In this document: positions 37,286-46,186 of the stretch, in pieces | How the letters are laid out: each line of letters starts with the position of its first letter | Position numbering within the stretch: the first letter of the stretch is position 1 | From: Enterovirga rhinocerotis | GTDB lineage: Bacteria > Pseudomonadota > Alphaproteobacteria > Rhizobiales > Beijerinckiaceae | Length of the DNA: 59,637 nucleotides | Assembly (NCBI RefSeq): GCF_004363955.1 | Contig: NZ_SNZR01000019.1 | Span: 1 to 59,637, forward strand | Direction: 5' to 3' | Translations under genes and position numbers: made by a program | The notes under the pieces: generated by a model | What the model was told of the DNA's origin: nothing | Seen by the model: the letters and a program-made list of their open reading frames with translations, nothing else | Database searches by the model: none

Positions 37286-37860
37286 GGTCGGTCCCCTCCC
37301 GTTCGTCTTGGTTCGGTTTCGTCCAGCAGATCGTCGAGGGCCGCGCGCACCTCCGCGCGCTGCCAGTCGAGATCGCCGCGCACGGCAAGGCGCGGCACGC
37401 CCCACCGATCGAGCACGACCGTGCTCGGCAGGGCTTCGATCGCCCAGGCCCGCGACGCCGCCCGGTCCTGATCGAGCAGGATGGCGAAGGAGACCGGCTG
37501 CTCGGCGAAGAAGCGGCGCAGCCGCATCTCCGGCTCGGCGACGCTGACGGCCAGGATCTCGACGCCGCGGGGCCCCATCTCGCGGTTCAACCGGTCGAGG
37601 CTCGCGAGTTCGGGCCGGCACGGCTCGCACCAGGTGGCGAAGAAATGGACGAGGACGACACGCCCGCGATGATCCGCGGCCTCGCGGCGCCCGCCCCCGA
37701 GGGCGCCGAGCGCCAGCGTGCGGGGCGTGATGTCGGCGGCGGCCTCGAGCCGGTTCTCAGGATCGGTCGCAGACGCCCGCATCGGCGCGGCAGCGATCAG
37801 CGCCAGCGCAACGATGCCCATCACGACGCCCCGCCACGCGGGAGCGAGAGCTTGTCTCAC
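37282..37860 (-). CDS. TlpA/ResA-like periplasmic thioredoxin-fold protein
   Basis: 192 residues, GTG start at 37860; an internal Met14 is an alternative. Signal peptide/anchor V-V-M-G-I-V-A-L-A-L-I-A-A-A, then the thioredoxin fold with active site F-F-A-T-W-C-E-P-C-R-P-E-L and the cis-Pro segment A-L-P-S-T-V-V-L. Probably reduces or shuttles disulfides in the periplasm. First gene of the leftward selenium operon, facing the formate dehydrogenase operon across the ModE-like box. Confidence 0.88.
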   Translation of the reverse strand: MRQALAPAWRGVVMGIVALALIAAAPMRASATDPENRLEAAADITPRTLALGALGGGRREAADHRGRVVLVHFFATWCEPCRPELASLDRLNREMGPRGVEILAVSVAEPEMRLRRFFAEQPVSFAILLDQDRAASRAWAIEALPSTVVLDRWGVPRLAVRGDLDWQRAEVRAALDDLLDETEPRRTGGDRP

Positions 37861-37921
37861 GGCTGCGAGACTGGGCGCGAGCCACCGACGCCGTCAAGAG
37901 CCGTCCAAGGACAAGCCCCTT

Positions 37922-37945
37922 CGTTATATTCAAGATGACATAACG
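37922..37945. promoter_or_regulatory. ModE-like molybdate box in the divergent fdh/selenium promoter region
   Basis: Halves CGTTATATT and GACATAACG are separated by six bases, giving outer arms CGTTAT and ATAACG (7 bp counting flanking T/A). This closely matches the enterobacterial ModE operator before modA as I remember it. Its position between a Mo-dependent formate dehydrogenase operon (start 120 bases right) and the selenium-supply operon (62 bases left) makes molybdate control of both plausible. A TTGACA at 37979-37984 is a candidate -35 for fdhA, but its -10 (TACTCT) is poor. Confidence 0.6.
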
Positions 37946-38064
37946 ATACTTTGGAACTATCTTCCGTCCTCCGCCCTTTTGACATAGAATCATTCGCAAG
38001 TACTCTGCTTGAGTCTTGCGATGTGGCCGTCCCCCGTGAGGGGCGCTTGGGAGGAGCCCGTTCG

Positions 38065-41000
38065 ATGAACATGGAGCTCTCGCGGCGCGCTTTCATGCGC
38101 GGGGCGGGTGCGGGTCTCGCCGGTACGGCGATGGGAGCCCTCGGCTTCGGCGACATCGAGGCGGCCCATGCCTCCTCGATCCGCGCCTACAAGCTGCTCG
38201 GCACCACCGAGACTCGAAACACCTGCACCTATTGTTCCGTCGCCTGCGGCATCATCACCTACGCCAAGGGAGACTTGGCGAAGGGCGAGAAGGCCACGAT
38301 CATCCATATCGAGGGTGACGTCGACCATCCGACCAATCGCGGCACGCTCTGCCCCAAGGGCGCGGCGCTGCTGGATTACGTCCATTCGGAGACGCGCCTG
38401 ACGCAGCCCAAGGTCAGGAAGCCGGGCTCCGACCGGTTCGAGACGGTCTCCTGGGACTACGCGCTCGACCGCATCGCGCGCCTGATGAAGGACGACCGGG
38501 ACCGCAACCTCGTCGAGAAGAACAACGACGGCGTCACGGTGAACCGCTGGACGACGACGGGCTTCCTCGCCGCTTCGGCGACGACCAACGAGACCGCGTG
38601 GCTGACCTACAAGGTCGTGCGCAGCGCGGGCATGGTGGTGTTCGACAATCAGGCGAGGGTTTGACACGGCCCCACGGTGTCCAGTTTGGGCCCGACTTTC
38701 GGCCGTGGCGCGATGACCAATTCGTGGACCGACATTCGGAACACGGACCTCGTCGTCATCATGGGTGGGAACGCCGCCGAGGCGCATCCGTGCGGATTCA
38801 AGTGGGTCACGGAGGCTAAGGCCAACCGGGGCGCGAAGCTCATCGTCGTCGATCCGCGCTTCACGCGGTCGGCTGCGGTCGCCGATTTCTATGCCCCCGT
38901 CCGCCAGGGCACGGACATCGCGTTCCTGCTCGGCGTGATCAGGCACTGCATCGAGACCGACAAGGTCCAGTGGGAGTACGTCAAGAACTTCACCAACGCG
39001 AGCTATCTCGTGAAGGACGGTTTCGCGTATTCCGACGGTCTCTTCGTCGGCTACGACGAGCAGAAGCGCGACTACAACCGCACCGACTGGGAGTACAAGA
39101 TCGGCGCCGACGGCTTCGTCGAGACCGACCCGACGCTCCAGGATCCGCGCTGCGTCTGGAACCTCCTGAAGGAGCACATCGCGGTCTACACGCCCGAAAT
39201 GGTCGAGCGCATCTGCGGCACGCCCAAGGCCAAGTACCTGAAGGTGTGCGAGATGATCGCCGAGACGTCCTCGCCGCAGAAGGCGATGACGTCGATGTAC
39301 GCGCTCGGCTGGACGCAGCACTCGAAGGGGTCGCAGAACATCCGCGGCATGGCGATGCTGCAGCTGATCCTCGGCAATATCGGCATCCGCGGCGGCGGCA
39401 TGAACGCGCTCCGCGGCCACTCGAACATCCAGGGGCTGACCGATATCGGGCTCATGTCGAACCTGATCCCGGGCTACATGACCCTTCCGGTGGAGCGGGA
39501 GGTCGACCGATCGACCTATATGTCGACGCGCGGCTTCAAGCCTCTTCGTCCCAACCAGACCAGCTTCTGGCAGAATTACGGGAAGTTCTTCGTCTCGTTC
39601 CAGAAGGCGATGTGGGGTCCGGCGGCGACGAAGGAGAACGACTTCGCCTACCAGTACCTGCCGAAGCTCGACGTCCCGGCCTACGACGTCCTGCGTGCCT
39701 TCGAACTGATGCACCAGGGCAAGATGACGGGGTATTTCTGCCAGGGCTTCAACCCGCTGCTCGCCTTCCCCAACAGGGCGAAGCTGACGGCGGCCCTCGC
39801 GAAGCTGAAATTCCTCGTGACCATGGACCCGCTCGAGACCGAGACTGCGCGCTTCTGGGAGAACCACGGCGAGCACAACGAGGTCGATCCGACGGCGATC
39901 CAGACGGAAGTCATCCAGCTTCCGACGACCTGTTTCGCGGAAGACGAGGGCGCGGTCGTCAACTCCGGACGCTGGCTGCAATGGCACTGGCCGGGCGCGA
40001 CGCCTCCCGGCGAGGCCAAGACCGACGTCTGGATCATGGCGCAGATCCATCTGCGGCTGAAGGCCCTCTACGCGAAGGAGGGCGGCAAGTTCCCGGATGC
40101 GATCCGCGATCTGACCTGGAACTACAAGGACAGGGAGGATCCGCATCCGGCCGAACTCGCGAAGGAGCTGAACGGCTACGTCGTCGAGACGGTCGCCGAT
40201 CCGTCCGACCCCGCGAAGGTGCTGCTTGAAAAGGGCAAGCAGGTCGCGGCGTTCGCGCTCCTGCGGGACGACGGCACCACGGCCGCGGGCTGCTGGATCT
40301 ATACCGGCTGCTTCACCGAGGCGGGCAACATGATGGCCCGGCGGGACAATTCGGACCCGGACGCCACGGGCGCCTATCCGAAATGGACGTTCTCCTGGCC
40401 GGCCAACCGCCGCATCCTCTACAACCGCGCCTCCGCCGACATGAACGGGAAGGCCTGGGATCCGACCCGCAAGCTGATCGAATGGGACGGCTCGCGCTGG
40501 TCCGGCTACGACGTTCCGGACATCGCGCCGACCGCGAAACCCGATCAGGTCGGTCCCTTCATCATGAACCCGGAGGGCACGTCGCGCCTCTTCTCCCGCG
40601 GGATGATGAGGGACGGCCCCTTCCCGGTTCACTACGAGCCCTTCGAGGCGCCGATCGCGAACGTGATCGCGCCCCGGATCCGGGGCAACCCGGTCGCGCG
40701 CGTGTTCCGGGGCGACATGGAGCAGTTCGGCGAGGCACGGGAGTTCCCCTATGCGGCGACCTCCTACCGGCTCACCGAACACTTCCACTACTGGACCAAG
40801 AACAACCACATCAACTCGGTCCTGCAGCCCGAATTCTTCGTGGAGATCTCCGAGGAGCTCGCCAAGGAGAAGGGCATCAGGCCGGGCGGCTGGGTCCGGG
40901 TCTGGTCGAAACGCGGCTCGATCAAGGCCAAGGCGGTCGTGACCAAGCGCATCAGGCCGCTGATCTGCGACGGCAAACCCGTCCACATCGTCGGCATCCC

Positions 41001-41142
41001 GCTGCATTGGGGCTTCATCGGTGCCGCGAAGAAGGGTTTCGGCCCGAATTCGCTCACGCCCTATGTGGGTGACGCCAATATCGAGACGCCCGAATACAAG
41101 GCGTTCCTGGTCGACATCGAGCCCATTTCGGGCGTGGCATAG
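38065..41142 (+). CDS. fdhA: Formate dehydrogenase-N catalytic subunit, selenocysteine-containing
   Basis: 1025 residues reading TGA at 38662-38664 as selenocysteine (Sec200; E. coli FdnG has it at 196). Both flanking frames are in phase and continue the family sequence without a gap. Start ATG 38065 has a GGGAGGAG site. The twin-Arg signal is S-R-R-A-F-M-R-G. Cys54, Cys57, Cys61 (C-T-Y-C-S-V-A-C) and Cys96 bind the 4Fe-4S cluster; the molybdopterin (bis-MGD) domains follow. Oxidises formate to CO2 on the periplasmic side and passes electrons to FdhB and FdhC. A reader using standard code would wrongly split it into two ORFs. Confidence 0.96.
38662..38694 (+). promoter_or_regulatory. Selenocysteine codon plus SECIS-type hairpin
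   Basis: TGA at 38662-38664, followed by a stem: CGG (38675-77), bulged T (78), GTCC (79-82), loop AGTTT (83-87), GGGC (88-91), CCG (92-94). The bulged U and the GU in the apical loop are the two features SelB needs in the E. coli fdhF/fdnG elements, and the spacing from UGA fits. Strong support for Sec insertion rather than termination. Confidence 0.9.
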
Positions 41143-41156
41143 GGAGGGGCGGGACC

Positions 41157-42095
41157 ATGACCATCACCGTGAATCCTCCCGTCGCAGCGACAGCTCCGGC
41201 TTACGGCGAGCAGGACCTCCTGCGCCGGTCGGCCTCCTCGGTGCCGGCCCCCGGCCGGCAGCTCGAGGCGGTCTCGAAGCTCATCGACGTCTCGAAATGC
41301 ATCGGCTGCAAGGCCTGCCAGTCGGCCTGCCTCGAATGGAACAACCTGAAGGAGGAGATCGGGGTCAATACGGGCACCTATCAGAACCCGCACGACCTGA
41401 CGCCGAACACCTGGACGCTGATGAAGTTCACCGAATGGGTGAACCCGCAGACGGACAACCTTGAATGGCTGATCCGCAAGGACGGCTGCATGCATTGCGC
41501 CGATCCGGGCTGTCTCAAGGCCTGTCCGTCGCCCGGCGCCATCGTCCAATACACGAACGGCATCGTCGATTTCGACCGCGAGAAGTGCATCGGCTGCGGC
41601 TATTGCGTGAAGGGCTGCCCCTTCAACATCCCGCGCATCTCGAACGTCACCCACAAGGCCTACAAGTGCTCGCTCTGCTCCGACCGGGTCGCGGTCGGCC
41701 AGGGGCCGGCCTGCGCCAAGGCATGCCCGACCAAGGCCATCGTCTTCGGCACCAAGGAGCAGATGAAGGCCCACGCCGACAAGCGCATCGCGGACCTGAA
41801 ATCGCGCGGCTTCGACAAGGCCGGCCTCTACGATCCGCCGGGTGTCGGCGGAACGCATGTGATGTACGTGCTGCATCATGCCGACCAGCCCTCCCTCTAT
41901 GCCGGGCTGCCCGACAATCCGCGCATCAGCCCGATCGTCGAGGCCTGGAAGGGCGTCACGAAATATGCCGGCTTCGCCGTCATCGGGCTCGCGGCCGCCT
42001 TCGGCTTCGTCCACCATCTCGTCGCCGGGCCGAACAAGGTCACGGAGCATGACGAGGAAGAGGCGGCGCGCCTGACGGAAGGACGCTCGCCATGA
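41157..42095 (+). CDS. fdhB: Formate dehydrogenase-N iron-sulfur subunit (beta)
   Basis: 312 residues. Four 4Fe-4S sites are visible from [32 protein letters not shown] and C-S-L-C-S-D-R, plus a second-half C-A-K-A-C-P. A C-terminal membrane helix (about 268-287, [14 protein letters not shown]) anchors it, as in FdnH. Passes electrons from FdhA to the heme subunit. Overlaps fdhC by four bases. Confidence 0.96.
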   Translation: MTITVNPPVAATAPAYGEQDLLRRSASSVPAPGRQLEAVSKLIDVSKCIGCKACQSACLEWNNLKEEIGVNTGTYQNPHDLTPNTWTLMKFTEWVNPQTDNLEWLIRKDGCMHCADPGCLKACPSPGAIVQYTNGIVDFDREKCIGCGYCVKGCPFNIPRISNVTHKAYKCSLCSDRVAVGQGPACAKACPTKAIVFGTKEQMKAHADKRIADLKSRGFDKAGLYDPPGVGGTHVMYVLHHADQPSLYAGLPDNPRISPIVEAWKGVTKYAGFAVIGLAAAFGFVHHLVAGPNKVTEHDEEEAARLTEGRSP

Positions 42096-42781
42096 GCGAC
42101 GCGATCCGCCCGGCCCCGGAGACGCCCGAACCGCGCGTGACCGTGCGGCGCTATTCGGCGCTGACCCGGATCAATCACTGGACGCTCGCGGGCAGCTTCG
42201 TCCTCCTGACCCTGTCCGGGATGGCGCTGTTCCATCCCAGCCTGTTCTGGCTCTCGACCTTCTTCGGGGGCGGGCCGACCTTGCGCTGGCTGCATCCGGT
42301 CTTCGGCTGCGTGCTGATCGTCGCCTGGCTGTTCATGTTCCTGCGCTTCGCCTGGGCGAACCTGCCGGAGCGGACGGACTGGGTCTGGATGACGAAGGTC
42401 CGCGATGTCCTCAGCGGCCGCGAGGAGAACCTGCCCGAGGTCGGCAAGTACAATGCGGGCCAGAAGCTGGTCTTCTGGTCCTTCGCGCTGCTCGTGCCGG
42501 CCCTCTTCCTCACCGGTCTCGTGATCTGGGACCAGTATTTCTACGACTGGACCACGATCCCGCAGAAGCGCGTCGCGGTCCTCGCCCATGCCCTCCTCGC
42601 CATCGGCATGATCACGGTCTGGATCGTCCATGCCTATGCGGCGATCTGGGTCCAGGGCACGATCCAGGCGATGACGCGGGGCTACGTCACGGGTGGCTGG
42701 GCCTGGCGGCATCACCGCAAATGGCTCCGCGACCTCGTCTCGGGCCGGAAGCGTACCCCACCGGCGACGCCGGCGGAATGA
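42092..42781 (+). CDS. fdhC: Formate dehydrogenase-N cytochrome b556 subunit (gamma)
   Basis: 229 residues, four membrane helices. Likely heme b ligands are His29 (I-N-H-W), His68 (L-H-P-V-F-G), His166 (L-A-H-A-L-L) and His180 (I-V-H-A-Y). Transfers electrons to quinone in the inner membrane. Start overlaps the fdhB stop (ATGA). Confidence 0.95.
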   Translation: MSDAIRPAPETPEPRVTVRRYSALTRINHWTLAGSFVLLTLSGMALFHPSLFWLSTFFGGGPTLRWLHPVFGCVLIVAWLFMFLRFAWANLPERTDWVWMTKVRDVLSGREENLPEVGKYNAGQKLVFWSFALLVPALFLTGLVIWDQYFYDWTTIPQKRVAVLAHALLAIGMITVWIVHAYAAIWVQGTIQAMTRGYVTGGWAWRHHRKWLRDLVSGRKRTPPATPAE

Positions 42782-42877
42782 AGGTCGGCGGCGGGAGAAG
42801 CTTGGCCCCGCCTCGGCGCGGCTCGAAGGACACGGTCTGCGGTCCCACGTGACCCGTGCGGTTCGTGAGGAGGAAAC

Positions 42878-43807
42878 ATGGCTCAGCTCGGCTCTCCCGG
42901 GCACGATGCGGTCCCGATCGGCGAGGTCGTCGCACCGCCTTTCGCGAAGACGCCCGACCCGTCCGCGCTCTTCCGCGACAGGTCTGCCCGCCTCCGGGAT
43001 CTCGCACCCGGCCATCGGCTCGGCGCCTATCTGACCTTCCTCGCGGGCCTGACGGAGGTTCAGGCGGCGCTCGCGGAGGATCTGCCGCCGCCCGATCTGC
43101 CGGACGCCGAGGCGCTGGCCCGCTCGCGCGCACACGGCATGCCGGCGCTCGACCGCGAGCGCTTTCCGCACGATCCGGCCTGTCGCGACACGCTGCGGCG
43201 CTTCTTCGCCGGCGCCTCGGCGATCGAGATGCCGGCCGAAAGCCGGCAGGCGCTCTCGGCGATCGCTTCGGCGGATGACGAGACCCTCGCCTGGATGGTG
43301 CAGAACGTCGTCCGGGATTCGATCCCGGCCCATGACGCCGCGCCGCACGTCTTCGTCGCGGCCGGCACCGCGCTCCACGCCGCCCGTTGCGCGAGCGCGG
43401 TGGATGCCTCCTGGCTCGTTCCGGTCGGCGAAGGCGCCTGTCCGGCCTGCGGCTCGGCGCCCGTCTCGTCGGTGATCGTGGGCTGGGAGGGCGCACATGG
43501 GGCACGCTTCTGCGTCTGCTCCCTCTGCGGGACGCTCTGGAACGCCGTCCGCATCCGCTGCACGGCCTGCGGCTCGACGAAAGGCATCTCCTATCAGGAA
43601 CTCGACGACCCCGAGGCCGCGGAGGGAGCCGTGAAGGCCGAATGCTGCTCGGAATGCCGCACCTATCTCAAGGTGATGCAGCAGGCGAAGCACCCCGCGC
43701 TCGATCCCGTCGCCGACGACGTCGCGACCCTCGCGCTCGACCGGCTCCTGGCCGAGGACGAGGACCTCCGCCGCAGCGGCCGCAATCCCTACCTCCTGGG
43801 CTATTGA
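42878..43807 (+). CDS. fdhE: Formate dehydrogenase accessory protein FdhE
   Basis: 309 residues with a GAGGAGG site. The C-terminal half carries four rubredoxin-like pairs: C-P-A-C-G, C-S-L-C-G, C-T-A-C-G and C-S-E-C, which bind iron in the family. Needed for maturation of respiratory formate dehydrogenases before Tat export. Lies 96 bases after fdhC; no TorD-type chaperone gene is nearby. Confidence 0.95.
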   Translation: MAQLGSPGHDAVPIGEVVAPPFAKTPDPSALFRDRSARLRDLAPGHRLGAYLTFLAGLTEVQAALAEDLPPPDLPDAEALARSRAHGMPALDRERFPHDPACRDTLRRFFAGASAIEMPAESRQALSAIASADDETLAWMVQNVVRDSIPAHDAAPHVFVAAGTALHAARCASAVDASWLVPVGEGACPACGSAPVSSVIVGWEGAHGARFCVCSLCGTLWNAVRIRCTACGSTKGISYQELDDPEAAEGAVKAECCSECRTYLKVMQQAKHPALDPVADDVATLALDRLLAEDEDLRRSGRNPYLLGY

Positions 43808-43845
43808 TGAACGCGCGGGCATCCACCCTCTCGGCGCCCCCACCG

Positions 43846-43880
43846 CCCACCCTCCCCCCGCTTGCGGTGGGGAGGGTGGG
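43846..43880. repeat. GC hairpin repeat between fdhE and selA
   Basis: CCCACCCTCCCC pairs with GGGGAGGGTGGG, with CCGC-TT-GCGG forming an inner stem. The CCCTCCCC / GGGGAGGG arms are the same as those in the palindromic elements at 45181, 48585, 49842 and 54415. May also act as an mRNA-processing or stabilising hairpin within the operon. Confidence 0.6.
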
Positions 43881-43928
43881 CCCGGCCGAGCTGTATGAAT
43901 CCGATAGCCCTCCAGGGGATGGCTGACG

Positions 43929-45371
43929 ATGTCCAGCGCGCCGTCGCCCTCGCTTCGCGACCTGCCCTCCGTCGACGAGGTCCTGACCTCGGAGGCCGGC
44001 ATCGCGGCCATCGCCGCCCATGGCCGGCAATCCGCCCTGGCCGCCGCGCGCGCCATGCTGGCGACAGCGCGCGAGGAGGTTCGCGCGGGCCGCCCCGCGC
44101 CGAATGCCGGGGATGTCGGCCGGGCCGCGCTCGACCGGCTCGACCGGCTCGACCGCGCCGCCCGCCCGAACGTGCGGGCGGTCTTCAACCTGACCGGCAC
44201 GATCCTGCACACCAATCTCGGGCGCGCGCTCCTCGCCGAGGCCGCGATCGAGGCGGCGACCCTCGCCATGCGCGGCGCCGTCGCGCTCGAATTCGATCTC
44301 GACACCGGCCGGCGGGGCGAACGGGACGCCCTCGTGCGAGACCTCCTCTGCGAATTGACGGGCGCGGAGGATGCGACCCTCGTCAACAACAACGCCGCCG
44401 CCCTGATGATCGTGCTGAACACGCTCGCGAAGGATCGCGAGGCGATCGTCTCGCGGGGCGAGCTGATCGAGATCGGCGGCGCCTTCCGCCTCCCCGACAT
44501 CATGGCGCAATCGGGAACGCGCCTCGTCGAGATCGGCACCACCAACCGCACCCATCCCCGCGACTATGCGGGCGCGATCGGGCCTGAGACGGGGCTCCTC
44601 CTCAAGGTCCACACCTCGAACTTCCTGATCCAGGGTTTCACGGCCTCGGTCGCCGCGCCGGCCGTCGCCGAGATCGCGCGCCAGGCCGCCGTGCCCTTCG
44701 TCAACGATCTCGGTTCGGGCACGCTCGTCGACCTCCGCCGCTTCGGGCTCGACCACGAACCCACCGTCGCGGAGGCGGTCGCGGAAGGGGCCGATCTCGT
44801 CACCTTCTCGGGCGACAAGCTGCTGGGCGGCCCCCAGGCCGGCTTCATCGTCGGCCGGCGCGACCTCATCGCGCGCATCAACAGGAACCCGATGAAGCGC
44901 GCCATGCGGGTCGACAAGATCCGCCTCGCCGCCATCGAGGCGACGCTGCGCCTCTACCGCAACCCGGACGCCCTCGCCCTCCGGCTGCCGACGATGCACC
45001 ACCTGACGCGCGCCGTCCCCGATCTCGCCGCCCTGGCGGAGCGCATCCGGCCAGGGCTTCAGGAGGCGCTGGGCGCGGGGTTCGAGGTCACGATCGCCCC
45101 CTGCGCGAGCCAGATCGGCTCCGGCGCCCTGCCGCTCGCGACGCTCCCGAGCATCGGCCTGCGGATCGCACGCACCTCCGACCCTCCCCCTCCAGGGGAG
45201 GGTGGGAAGCGCGGCTCCCTCGAGAGGCTCGCGGCGGCCTTCAGGGCGCTGCCCATCCCGGTGATCGGGCGCATCGAGGACGGGGCGCTCTGGTTCGACC
45301 TGCGCTGCCTCGAGGACGAGAAGGGCTTCGTCGGCAACCTCGCCGGGCTCGATCAGACGGCCTCGCCATGA
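43929..45371 (+). CDS. selA: L-seryl-tRNA(Sec) selenium transferase SelA
   Basis: 480 residues. PLP Lys297 in T-F-S-G-D-K-L-L-G-G-P-Q-A-G (Lys295 in E. coli). The N-terminal V-F-N-L-T-G-T-I-L-H-T-N-L-G-R-A-L-L and D-L-G-S-G-T segments fix the family. Converts Ser-tRNA(Sec) to Sec-tRNA(Sec) using selenophosphate. Slightly longer than E. coli SelA (463), partly because a short CCCTCCCC/GGGGAGGG palindrome is translated as P-P-P-P-G-E-G-G near residue 418. Overlaps the next gene by ATGA. Confidence 0.96.
   Translation: MSSAPSPSLRDLPSVDEVLTSEAGIAAIAAHGRQSALAAARAMLATAREEVRAGRPAPNAGDVGRAALDRLDRLDRAARPNVRAVFNLTGTILHTNLGRALLAEAAIEAATLAMRGAVALEFDLDTGRRGERDALVRDLLCELTGAEDATLVNNNAAALMIVLNTLAKDREAIVSRGELIEIGGAFRLPDIMAQSGTRLVEIGTTNRTHPRDYAGAIGPETGLLLKVHTSNFLIQGFTASVAAPAVAEIARQAAVPFVNDLGSGTLVDLRRFGLDHEPTVAEAVAEGADLVTFSGDKLLGGPQAGFIVGRRDLIARINRNPMKRAMRVDKIRLAAIEATLRLYRNPDALALRLPTMHHLTRAVPDLAALAERIRPGLQEALGAGFEVTIAPCASQIGSGALPLATLPSIGLRIARTSDPPPPGEGGKRGSLERLAAAFRALPIPVIGRIEDGALWFDLRCLEDEKGFVGNLAGLDQTASP
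45181..45203. repeat. Short translated palindrome inside selA
   Basis: ACCCTCCCC, loop CTCCA, GGGGAGGGT: a 9-bp perfect hairpin inside the selA frame, identical in arm sequence to the longer palindromic elements nearby. It codes D-P-P-P-P-G-E-G-G, close to the start of the translated 138-bp element (D-P-S-P-x-G-E-G). Looks like a truncated or ancestral copy. Confidence 0.6.
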
Positions 45372-46186
45372 CCTGGCTCGCGCGTCTCCTGCGCCGCGAC
45401 GCGCCGTCATCGCCGGCCGATCGTGGCGAGATGGATCTGGCGCTCGCCCGCGAGCGGGCCGAGGCGGGCGATTACGAGACCGCGCTCGCGTTGTGGCATC
45501 CGCTGGCGAAGGCCGGCCATGCGCGCGCGCAGAACAATATCGGCGCCTGTTTCGCCGAGGGGCTCGGCGTCGAACGCGACGCCGGCATGGCGGAGCGCTG
45601 GCTCACGCTATCCGCAGCGCAGGGAGACCCCATCGGGCAGCGGAACCTCGCCGCCTTGCTGTTCAAGGGCGAGGGGATCGAGCCGGATTTCCGGCGCGCC
45701 CTGTCGCTCTACCGCGCCGCCGCCGAACAGGGCGACGCGGTCGCGCAGGACATGCTGAGCTGGATGCTGCTCGAAGGCGAGGAGGCCGAGCCCGACCCCG
45801 TCGAGGCGCGGCTCTGGGCGGAGAAGGCGGCCGCCGCGGGCATCGCCTCGTCGATGACCCGGATCGGGATGCTGCACCACAACGCGCTCGGCACCCCGCG
45901 CGATCCGGCCGAGGCCGCTCGCTGGTGGCGCCGCGGTGCGGAGAGGGGCGATGCGGACGGGGCGGCCATGCTCGGGGCCGCCTTGGTCCTCGGCGCGGGT
46001 GCCGCGCGCGATCCCGAACGAGGCCTCGCCTGGCTGCTGCGGGCGCAGGCCGGCGGCAGCGCGCTCGGCGCGGCCTTCTTTCCCGCGGCGCGGGCCGCGC
46101 TCGATGCCGATGCGCAGGCGCGGGCGGAGCGGGAGGCGGCCGGGCCTTTGCCGGACGTCTCGTCCGCTCGGGAGGAGGCGGCGTGA
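45368..46186 (+). CDS. Sel1-repeat (TPR-like) protein
   Basis: 272 residues, no clear signal peptide. At least five Sel1-like repeats of about 36 residues, for example A-R-A-Q-N-N-I-G-A-C-F-A-E-G-L-G-V and P-I-G-Q-R-N-L-A-A-L-L-F-K-G-E-G-I. Such solenoids mediate protein contacts. The name Sel1 has nothing to do with selenium; the link here is positional, overlapping selA (ATGA) and selB (GTGA). A chaperone or scaffold role in FDH maturation or Sec insertion is possible but unproven. Confidence 0.85.
   Translation: MTWLARLLRRDAPSSPADRGEMDLALARERAEAGDYETALALWHPLAKAGHARAQNNIGACFAEGLGVERDAGMAERWLTLSAAQGDPIGQRNLAALLFKGEGIEPDFRRALSLYRAAAEQGDAVAQDMLSWMLLEGEEAEPDPVEARLWAEKAAAAGIASSMTRIGMLHHNALGTPRDPAEAARWWRRGAERGDADGAAMLGAALVLGAGAARDPERGLAWLLRAQAGGSALGAAFFPAARAALDADAQARAEREAAGPLPDVSSAREEAA

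Noticed and set aside
36158-37630. Longer transglutaminase-like protein starting at 37630
   Set aside because: The extra 115 residues are the wrong-frame image of the thioredoxin-like gene; the ATG at 37285 has a good ribosome site and begins a signal peptide.
38662-38664. Stop codon or frameshift that would make fdhA a pseudogene
   Set aside because: Frame is unchanged on both sides, the position matches the Sec residue of the family, a SECIS-like hairpin follows, and all sel genes are present.
37990-41007. Long minus-strand ORF opposite fdhA
   Set aside because: Antisense shadow of a well-supported gene; no recognisable motifs or ribosome site.
41897-44551. Long minus-strand ORF opposite fdhB, fdhC, fdhE and selA
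   Set aside because: Same antisense GC artefact across several strongly supported genes.
45368-46186. Sel1-repeat gene as a selenium gene by its name
   Set aside because: Sel1 refers to a TPR-like repeat first named in worms; the only selenium link here is its position.
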